The notes under the pieces are model-generated. The model had not been told where the DNA came from, searched no databases, and was given only the letters and a program-made list of their open reading frames with translations. This document shows positions 1-4,500 of a stretch of DNA of 7,850 nucleotides, piece after piece. Origin of the DNA: an uncultured bacterium. Its GTDB lineage: Bacteria > Bacillota > Clostridia > Oscillospirales > Ruminococcaceae. A program made the position numbers and the translations under genes. The stretch is taken from assembly GCA_905215595.1 (NCBI GenBank), contig CAJMQZ010000096.1, positions 1 to 7,850 of the forward strand, written 5' to 3'. Positions within the stretch are counted from its first letter, which is position 1, and the number at the start of each line of letters is the position of its first letter.

Positions 1-17
1 AGGAGCATAGGATTACA

Positions 18-1112
18 ATGGCTGATTTTAACGAATACAAGGGCGTATGGGTCTTTTGCGAGCAGCGCCAGGGCGCACTGATGTCCACTGACTTCGAGCT
101 GGTTAGCGAGGCCCGTAAGCTGGCCGATGAGCTGGGCTGCGAAGTCACCGGCCTGCTGCTGGGCGACAACGTTGAGGGCATTGCCAAGGAACTGGGCGGC
201 TACGGTGCCGATAAGGTTCTGGTCTGCGACAGCCCGCTGCTGAAGGATTACACCACCGATGCATACGCAAAGGTCGTGTGCGATATGGTCAACGAGTACA
301 AGCCTGAGGTGCTGCTGATCGGCGCTACCAACATTGGCCGCGACCTCGGCCCCCGCTGCGCAGCCCGTCTGCACACCGGCCTGACTGCCGACGCTACCCA
401 TCTGGATATCGATACTGCAAAGTACATCGACTTCCTGAAGGAGAGCTCCACCATCGACCTGTCCAAGCAGAAGTTCGATATGGAAGACCGCAACCTGAAG
501 ATGACCCGTCCCGCATTCGGCGGCCATCTGATGGCTACCATCATCTGCCCCCGCTTCCGTCCCCAGATGTCCACCGTGCGTCCCGGCGTTATGAAGAAGG
601 CTCCCTTCGATCAGGCTAAGGCTGATGCCTGCCAGATCGTCAAGCCCGCCTTCAGCCTGACCGCTGAGGACATCAAGACCGAGGTTCTGAGCGTGGAAAA
701 GGCCGCTGAGAAGCTGGTCGATCTGATCGGCGCAGACGTCATCGTCTCCGTTGGCCGTGGTATCAGCAAGGATGTCAACAAGGGCATCGAGCTGGCCGAG
801 CAGCTGGCAGCCGCTCTGGGCGGCGGTGTCGTGGGCGCTTCCCGTGCCGTCACCGATGCAGGCTGGATGACCGCTGACCATCAGGTCGGTCAGACCGGCA
901 AGACCGTGCACCCCAAGATCTATGTGGCTCTGGGCATTTCCGGTGCCATCCAGCACACCGCCGGTATGCAGGATTCTGAGTGCATCATCGCTGTCAACAA
1001 GAACGAGGGTGCTCCCATCTTCGGCGTTGCTGACTACGGCATCGTGGGCGACCTGTTCAAGGTCGTGCCCGAACTCATCAAGCAGATCGAGGCAGCAAAG
1101 GCTGCTCTGTGA
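18..1112 (+). CDS. etfA: Electron transfer flavoprotein, alpha subunit
   Basis: 364-residue EtfA, the FAD-carrying subunit that pairs with EtfB to pass electrons between NADH, ferredoxin and an acyl-CoA dehydrogenase in the cytoplasm. In Clostridia the usual partner is butyryl-CoA dehydrogenase, in flavin-based bifurcation; that role is inferred here. Residues 9 to about 200 form the N-terminal alpha/beta ETF domain. The C-terminal FAD domain is clear: VGASR at 272-276, QVGQTGK at 289-295 and GISGAIQH at 306-313, the classic signature that binds the FAD ribityl and phosphate groups. A charged insert of about 25 residues (132-158) sits between LTADATHLDID and the conserved MTRPAFGG (162-169). 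The ATG at 18 follows AGGAG at 1-5. etfB and an acyl-CoA dehydrogenase gene probably lie just upstream, outside the window. Arginine codons are only CGT/CGC, which suggests high expression. A strong terminator follows. Confidence 0.97.
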   Translation: MADFNEYKGVWVFCEQRQGALMSTDFELVSEARKLADELGCEVTGLLLGDNVEGIAKELGGYGADKVLVCDSPLLKDYTTDAYAKVVCDMVNEYKPEVLLIGATNIGRDLGPRCAARLHTGLTADATHLDIDTAKYIDFLKESSTIDLSKQKFDMEDRNLKMTRPAFGGHLMATIICPRFRPQMSTVRPGVMKKAPFDQAKADACQIVKPAFSLTAEDIKTEVLSVEKAAEKLVDLIGADVIVSVGRGISKDVNKGIELAEQLAAALGGGVVGASRAVTDAGWMTADHQVGQTGKTVHPKIYVALGISGAIQHTAGMQDSECIIAVNKNEGAPIFGVADYGIVGDLFKVVPELIKQIEAAKAAL

Positions 1113-1157
1113 TCGTCTGTTCCTGAGCATCGTTCAATAGCATAGCCTGAATTGTGA

Positions 1158-1195
1158 GAGGCCGTTGCACATTTTTGTGCAGCGGCCTCTTTTTT
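1158..1195 (+). terminator. Rho-independent terminator of etfA
   Basis: A 14-bp stem (1158-1171 with 1176-1189, one G-T wobble) closes a TTTT loop and runs straight into six T residues at 1190-1195. It lies 46 bases after the etfA stop codon. Its core GGCCGTTGCAC nearly matches the stem of the rpoD terminator at 7428. Confidence 0.95.
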
Positions 1196-1210
1196 GTGCT
1201 TTTTAATGAT

Positions 1211-1244
1211 GGAGCTGTTGTGCCGGACACTGCACAGCAACTCC
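1211..1244. repeat. Imperfect inverted repeat, 13-bp arms
   Basis: Arms 1211-1223 and 1232-1244 pair over 13 positions with one C-A mismatch and one G-T wobble, around an 8-base loop. No T-run follows on either strand, so it is not an obvious terminator. It could be a transcript processing site, a decayed terminator or a regulator site. Confidence 0.45.
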
Positions 1245-1317
1245 AATTTGCTTTCTATGGGAAAGGAGCGGCGAAGGGAATCCAGCGAAGCGGCACAAAA
1301 GCGTACACAAAGCTTTG

Positions 1318-1356
1318 ATATGCAAATAAATGTATATAAATACTATAATATGCAAA
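1318..1356. repeat. Direct repeat ATATGCAAA, two copies 30 bp apart
   Basis: Exact 9-base copies at 1318-1326 and 1348-1356 flank a very AT-rich block that includes TATAAT at 1344-1349. The 30-bp spacing is close to three helical turns, so a dimeric or cooperative regulator could bind both copies on one DNA face. TATAAT has no good -35 at 16-18 bp, so I do not call a promoter here. Confidence 0.45.
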
Positions 1357-1435
1357 GCGGAACGCACCAGAACGTACCAAAAAGTGTGCGATACCTGTTG
1401 CACTCAGCTGATTTTGTGAAGAAGCGCAACACAAC

Positions 1436-1465
1436 TGTAACGCTTTCGGACTGTTTGTTACGCTT
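1436..1465. repeat. Direct repeat TGTWACGCTT, two copies 20 bp apart
   Basis: TGTAACGCTT at 1436-1445 and TGTTACGCTT at 1456-1465 match at 9 of 10 bases. The cores TGTAAC and TGTTAC each fit the half-site TGTWAH known for WalR (YycF), the Firmicutes cell-wall response regulator. WalR sites normally have 11 bp between half-sites, and here it is 20, so the assignment is only a possibility. Confidence 0.4.
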
Positions 1466-1535
1466 GAGTTGCGATAAAAGGGCGGGAATTTTTAAAAAAA
1501 TCTGTATTTTTTCTGCAAAACAGCCTCTGAGCCTC

Positions 1536-1562
1536 TTGACGTCTGTATGGTTTTGTGATACT
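1536..1562 (+). promoter_or_regulatory. Candidate promoter of the CAP-domain gene
   Basis: TTGACG at 1536-1541 (5 of 6 to the -35 consensus) is followed after 15 bp by GATACT at 1557-1562. TGT directly before it gives an extended -10 element. A/T tracts at 1487-1513 could act as an upstream element. The predicted start site is near 1569, which would give a leader of about 93 bases. The short spacer is the weak point. Confidence 0.5.
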
Positions 1563-1578
1563 CTTGTGACACAAGAGT
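1560..1578. promoter_or_regulatory. Perfect 19-bp palindrome, likely operator
   Basis: ACTCTTGTG (1560-1568), central A (1569), CACAAGAGT (1570-1578): nine paired positions without mismatch. It overlaps the end of the candidate -10 and the predicted transcription start, the classic position of a repressor site. As RNA it could only form an 8-bp stem with a 3-base loop. The regulator is unknown; the shape fits a dimeric helix-turn-helix repressor. Confidence 0.6.
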
Positions 1579-1614
1579 TGCGGATGTGATACGACAGAGT
1601 TGCAAATGAGTTGC
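1575..1614. repeat. Three phased GAGTTGC repeats
   Basis: Exact GAGTTGC at 1575-1581, 1597-1603 and 1608-1614, with start-to-start spacings of 22 and 11 bp, close to two turns and one turn of the helix. A further copy is at 1466-1472, and an inverted copy (GCAACTC) is at 1237-1243. The cluster lies between the predicted start site and the start codon; the first copy overlaps the palindrome. Confidence 0.5.
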
Positions 1615-1649
1615 AACATCCAAGATCACACTGCATAAGGCAACAGACC

Positions 1650-1654
1650 GGAGG
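1650..1654 (+). promoter_or_regulatory. Ribosome binding site fixing the CAP-gene start
   Basis: GGAGG at 1650-1654 stands 7 bases before the ATG at 1662. This favours 1662 over the in-frame TTG at 1611, which would also put 17 extra residues ahead of a well-formed signal peptide. Confidence 0.85.
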
Positions 1655-1661
1655 CAATCTT

Positions 1662-2600
1662 ATGAAGCGTGCAATGAGTACCGTAAAGAATATTGCAGCA
1701 GCTGCTATGATGCTGGCTGTAGTTTTTGGTTTTGCAGGCTTCAAGCCCGTCACCGCAAACGCCGCGCAGGCTGCCATGCCTGCCACCGCTTCTGTGGAAG
1801 AAGAAAACTCTTATTTCGAGGAAGACGCCTACCAGCGCAGCTTCCTGACTCTGGTCAATAACGAGCGCGCACAGGCCGGTCTGGCTCCCGTTGCTCTGGG
1901 CGACAGCAGCCACAACGCCGCTGCAATGGAGCGTGCCGAAGAGCTGGCGGTTTCTTACTCCTACGTTCGTCCCAACGGTCAGCGTGATTTCACCGTTCTG
2001 GCAGAGAACGGCATCAGCGATGTCTCTATCGGCGAGAACTACATGGCTGGCTGCTCCACTCCCGATGCCGCAATGGATCAGTGGATGGCTACCGATTTTA
2101 CCCGCGAGCGTATTCTGAACGCCGATGCGACCACCGTGAGCGTTGGCTACTACGAAGGCGGCGTCTACAATAACTACTGGGTGCTGATCTTCTCTTACCC
2201 CGAAAATTCCCACACTGAAAATTACCGTCAGGAAGTTTTGAATCTGGTCAATGCTCAGCGTGCAAAGTACGGTCTGACCGCTCTGGAAATGGGCAATGAC
2301 GACCTGACCGCTGCTGCACAGACCCGCGCCGAGGAGATCGCCGTTGTGAACTCTCACGTCCGTCCCGATGGCTCCAAGTGCTTCACCGTCCTGAAGGACT
2401 ACGGCGTCACTGATACCCCCACCGGCGAGAATGCCGCATGGGGCAGCGTCTCTCCTGAAGAGGTCGTCAACGCATGGATGAACTCCGAAGGTCATCGTGC
2501 TAACATCCTGAATCCTGAGGCTCGTAAGATGAGTGTTGGCTACTACTACAACAGCAACAGCACCTGGGGTCATCAGTGGATCCAGATCTTTACCAAGTGA
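1662..2600 (+). CDS. Secreted protein with two CAP/SCP (PR-1-like) domains
   Basis: 312-residue exported protein. Residues 1-34 form a signal peptide: basic start, hydrophobic core about 11-27, and likely cleavage after ANA at 34. There is no lipobox, LPXTG motif or second membrane segment, so release from the cell is likely. Two tandem CAP domains follow, about 57-180 and 187-312, each beginning with a LVN..RA..GL helix. Domain 2 keeps the CAP cavity residues: H232 in SHVRPDG, E256 in GEN, and E276 and H278 in SEGHRANIL. Domain 1 has Y101, D145 and T147 at the matching places and keeps only E125, so it looks degenerate. The function of bacterial CAP proteins is mostly unknown, and no substrate can be assigned. 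Arginine is coded only by CGT/CGC, as in etfA, which suggests strong expression. The gene is monocistronic: its own control region lies before it and a terminator after it. Confidence 0.9.
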   Translation: MKRAMSTVKNIAAAAMMLAVVFGFAGFKPVTANAAQAAMPATASVEEENSYFEEDAYQRSFLTLVNNERAQAGLAPVALGDSSHNAAAMERAEELAVSYSYVRPNGQRDFTVLAENGISDVSIGENYMAGCSTPDAAMDQWMATDFTRERILNADATTVSVGYYEGGVYNNYWVLIFSYPENSHTENYRQEVLNLVNAQRAKYGLTALEMGNDDLTAAAQTRAEEIAVVNSHVRPDGSKCFTVLKDYGVTDTPTGENAAWGSVSPEEVVNAWMNSEGHRANILNPEARKMSVGYYYNSNSTWGHQWIQIFTK

Positions 2601-2619
2601 TCAACTGCTTTCTTCTTAT

Positions 2620-2659
2620 AAAAAGACTGGCGGGGCCGCAAGGCTTCGTCAGTCTTTTT
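2620..2659 (+). terminator. Rho-independent terminator of the CAP-domain gene
   Basis: An 18-bp stem (2620-2637 with 2642-2659, three G-T wobbles) is capped by a GCAA tetraloop closed by C-G. The 3' arm ends in five T residues and the 5' arm starts with five A residues, so it may also work on the other strand. It begins 19 bases after the stop codon. Confidence 0.93.
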
Positions 2660-2674
2660 ATTTGCGCCCGTTTG

Positions 2675-2683
2675 TGTTATACT
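2675..2683 (+). promoter_or_regulatory. Extended -10 promoter of the YigZ-family gene
   Basis: TGT followed by TATACT (2678-2683) is an extended -10 element. No good -35 is seen, because that position falls in the T-run of the preceding terminator. The predicted start is near 2690, which would give a leader of about 24 bases before GTG at 2714. Confidence 0.55.
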
Positions 2684-2713
2684 TATTCTGAGTTATTATC
2701 AGGAGGATCTAAC

Positions 2714-3334
2714 GTGGAGGATTACCGCACCGTCCGGGGCACGGCCACCGGCGAATACGAAGAGAAAAAGAGCCGCTTTATCGCGCAGCTCTCCTTTGCT
2801 GACAGTGAGGAAGCCGCCGTTGCCTTTCTGGAGCAGGTGCGGGCAGCCAACCGCACCGCGCGGCACAATGTTTACGCCTACCGCCTGCGGGCGGGCAACC
2901 GCGAGCGCTATTCCGATGACGGCGAGCCGGCCAAGACCGCCGGTACGCCCGCGCTGGAAGTGCTGCAGCACAGTGGTCTGACCGACTTGATCGTGGTGGT
3001 CACCCGCTACTTTGGCGTGGTGCTGCTGGGCACCGGCGGCTTGGTGCGCGCTTACACTACCGCCACTGCCCGTGCGCTGGAAAACGCCGAGGTGGTCACT
3101 GTGCGCAGCGTGGTGGAATTACAAGTGACCGTGGACTACGCCCTTTACGAGCGTGCATCTCTGCTCATTGACGCCGCCGGGGCAAAGCAGGCACCGCCGG
3201 AGTTTACAGACCGGGTCACCCTGCGCTGGCAGATGCCGGAGCATACCGAAGCCCCGCTGCTGGAGCAGCTGCGGGAACTGACCCGGGGCAGCGCTCAGGT
3301 AACGGTGTCTGACCCGTTCTACGCACCATTTTAA
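2714..3334 (+). CDS. yigZ: YigZ/IMPACT-family (UPF0029) protein
   Basis: 206-residue cytoplasmic protein of the YigZ/YvyE family, about the usual length. The N-terminal UPF0029/IMPACT domain (about 1-125) carries the family signatures: KSRFIA (19-24), HNVYAYR (51-57), SDDGEPAKTAG (67-77) and VVVTRYFGVVLLGTGGLVRAY (94-114). The C-terminal DUF1949 ferredoxin-like domain spans about 132-206. The molecular role is not settled; eukaryotic IMPACT affects translation control through GCN1, and a link to ribosome or RNA stress is often proposed for bacterial members. The start is GTG at 2714, with AGGAGG at 2701-2706 seven bases upstream. The open frame continues further 5', but that part lies in the terminator and promoter. 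RYFGV replaces the more usual RYFGG. The CGG- and GCG-rich codon use differs from the CAP gene. Confidence 0.92.
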   Translation: MEDYRTVRGTATGEYEEKKSRFIAQLSFADSEEAAVAFLEQVRAANRTARHNVYAYRLRAGNRERYSDDGEPAKTAGTPALEVLQHSGLTDLIVVVTRYFGVVLLGTGGLVRAYTTATARALENAEVVTVRSVVELQVTVDYALYERASLLIDAAGAKQAPPEFTDRVTLRWQMPEHTEAPLLEQLRELTRGSAQVTVSDPFYAPF

Positions 3335-3391
3335 AAAACAAAGTCTTTTTTGCAAACCGACACGGAACTTCCCCCTTCGACACGGCCGATG

Positions 3392-3400
3392 TGCTACAAT
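3392..3400 (+). promoter_or_regulatory. Extended -10 promoter of the dgt-dnaG-rpoD operon
   Basis: TGC followed by TACAAT (3395-3400) forms an extended -10 element. No good -35 lies 16-18 bp upstream; TTCGAC at 3376 is too close. The predicted start is near 3407, which would leave a leader of about 70 bases before dgt. No GC-rich terminator separates yigZ from this promoter, so read-through may add to transcription. Confidence 0.55.
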
Positions 3401-3419
3401 TGCCGCAGCGCAGCAATTG
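3397..3419. repeat. Inverted repeat CAATTGC/GCAATTG over the dgt promoter
   Basis: Seven-base arms at 3397-3403 and 3413-3419 pair perfectly around a 9-base spacer. The left arm contains the last four bases of the -10 box, and the right arm lies just after the predicted start. This placement suits an operator, but arms this short can occur by chance. Confidence 0.35.
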
Positions 3420-3476
3420 GGATCGGCTGTGCGCAGAGGGGAGGGGAGAAGCCCGAAAAACAAAAGGAGGATCTGT

Positions 3477-4475
3477 ATGGATGTGCGCCGGAGAACCGAG
3501 GAGATCGAACACCTTACCTTTGCGCCTTGGGCGACCTTCAGCGATGCAAGCCGCGGCAGAGTCGTGCCGGAGCCGCAGGACCCGCTGCGCCCGGTGTTTC
3601 AGCGGGACCGCGACCGGGTGCTGCACTGCAAGGCCTTCCGGCGTCTCAAGCAGAAAACGCAGGTGTTCCTTTCGCCGGAAGGTGACCTGTACCGCACCCG
3701 GTTGACCCATACGCTGGAAGTTTCGCAGATCGCCCGCACCATCGCCCGGGGTCTGCGCCTGAACGAGGATCTGACCGAGGCCATCAGCCTTGCGCATGAT
3801 TTGGGGCACACTCCCTTTGGCCACGCAGGCGAAAAGGCACTGAACGACCTTTGCCCGGACGGCTTCCACCATTATATGCAAAGCCTGCGTGTGGTAGACC
3901 GGCTGGAAAAGGACGGCGAGGGTCTCAACCTGACATGGGAGGTGCGCAACGGCATCGTTACCCACACCAAGGGCACATGGGCGGCTACCCCGGAAGGGCG
4001 CATCGTGCGTTTGGCAGATCAGATCGCCTTTGTCAACCACGATATTGAGGACGCCGTGCGCGCCGGTGTGCTGGACGCTGCCACCCTGCCCAAGGACTGC
4101 ACGGCAGTGCTGGGGCAGACCAAATCTGCCCGCATCACCACCATGATCAACAGCATCCTCACCCACAGCGAGGGGGATGTCCGCATGGGCACGGAGGAAT
4201 ACGAGGCATTTCTCGCTTTGCGGGATTTCATGTACGCCACCGTGTATGTGGACAAAAACGCCAAGCGCGAGGAGCAGAAGGTGGACAAGCTTATCGCGGA
4301 ACTGTACGAGTACTACTTGACCCATGTGGATCAGATGTCCAACTTTTATGTGCAGCTGGCCTATCAGGAGGGACGGGAGCGCGCCGTCACCGACTACATC
4401 AGCGGTATGAGCGACGAGTTTGCCATCCGCACCTTTGAAGAACTGTTCGTGCCCCAGAAATGGCACGTCCTTTAA
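3477..4475 (+). CDS. dgt: Deoxyguanosinetriphosphate triphosphohydrolase-like HD protein
   Basis: 332-residue HD-domain phosphohydrolase of the dGTPase-like family. It should hydrolyse dNTPs to the deoxynucleoside and triphosphate and so limit the dNTP pool; exact nucleotide preference cannot be read from sequence. The metal-binding HD set is intact: H78 in TRLTHTLE, H107 and D108 in HDLGHTPFGHAGE, and D181 in LADQIAF. Other family blocks are EPQDPLRPVFQRDRDRVLHC (32-51), AFRRLKQKTQVF (53-64) and the GLNLTWEVRNGI stretch near 149-160. The ATG at 3477 follows AGGAGG (3465-3470) by 6 bases; an earlier in-frame ATG at 3417 lacks a site and falls at the promoter. It lies 25 bases before dnaG, and dgt-dnaG-rpoD is a common order in Clostridia, which ties dNTP control to replication priming. 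Confidence 0.94.
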   Translation: MDVRRRTEEIEHLTFAPWATFSDASRGRVVPEPQDPLRPVFQRDRDRVLHCKAFRRLKQKTQVFLSPEGDLYRTRLTHTLEVSQIARTIARGLRLNEDLTEAISLAHDLGHTPFGHAGEKALNDLCPDGFHHYMQSLRVVDRLEKDGEGLNLTWEVRNGIVTHTKGTWAATPEGRIVRLADQIAFVNHDIEDAVRAGVLDAATLPKDCTAVLGQTKSARITTMINSILTHSEGDVRMGTEEYEAFLALRDFMYATVYVDKNAKREEQKVDKLIAELYEYYLTHVDQMSNFYVQLAYQEGRERAVTDYISGMSDEFAIRTFEELFVPQKWHVL

Positions 4476-4479
4476 AACT

Positions 4480-4486
4480 GGAGAGG
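4480..4486 (+). promoter_or_regulatory. Distant ribosome binding site of dnaG
   Basis: GGAGAGG at 4480-4486 ends 14 bases before the dnaG ATG at 4501, well beyond the usual 5-9. An in-frame TAA at 4492-4494 rules out a start further upstream, and the zinc domain begins right after the ATG. Initiation is therefore expected to be inefficient. Confidence 0.6.
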
Positions 4487-4500
4487 TCGTTTAAATCAAC

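Larger units (their letters stand above)
1196..1661. other. Long non-coding region upstream of the CAP-domain gene
   Basis: No convincing gene lies in these 466 bases. The frames open across it have no ribosome binding site, no recognisable protein, and run through the promoter. It holds an imperfect dyad (1211-1244), an AT-rich block with two ATATGCAAA copies (1318-1356), two TGTWACGCTT copies (1436-1465), A/T tracts (1487-1513), a candidate promoter (1536-1562), a perfect palindrome (1560-1578) and repeated GAGTTGC heptamers (1466-1614). The density of short repeats suggests a multi-input control region for the secreted protein downstream, or possibly an undetected small RNA. Confidence 0.6.

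Noticed and set aside
1194..1589. A 131-codon open frame across the etfA-CAP intergenic region
   Set aside because: It starts inside the etfA terminator, has no ribosome binding site or recognisable domain, and runs through the candidate promoter and palindrome.
1626..2573. A long reverse-strand open frame opposite the CAP gene
   Set aside because: It mirrors the codon pattern of the real gene, with no ribosome binding site or known domain; the + strand protein has clear CAP motifs and a signal peptide.
2576..2713. N-terminal extension of the YigZ protein
   Set aside because: The extra 46 codons overlap the end of the CAP gene, the terminator and the promoter. The GTG at 2714 has an ideal ribosome binding site and gives the normal family length.
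3333..3351. A-run and T-run after yigZ as a terminator
   Set aside because: The only pairing is six A-T pairs without GC, too weak to terminate; read-through into dgt remains possible.
3216..4466. A 416-codon reverse-strand open frame opposite yigZ and dgt
   Set aside because: It spans two well-supported genes and the gap between them, and shows no known motif; long antisense frames are expected in GC-rich coding DNA.
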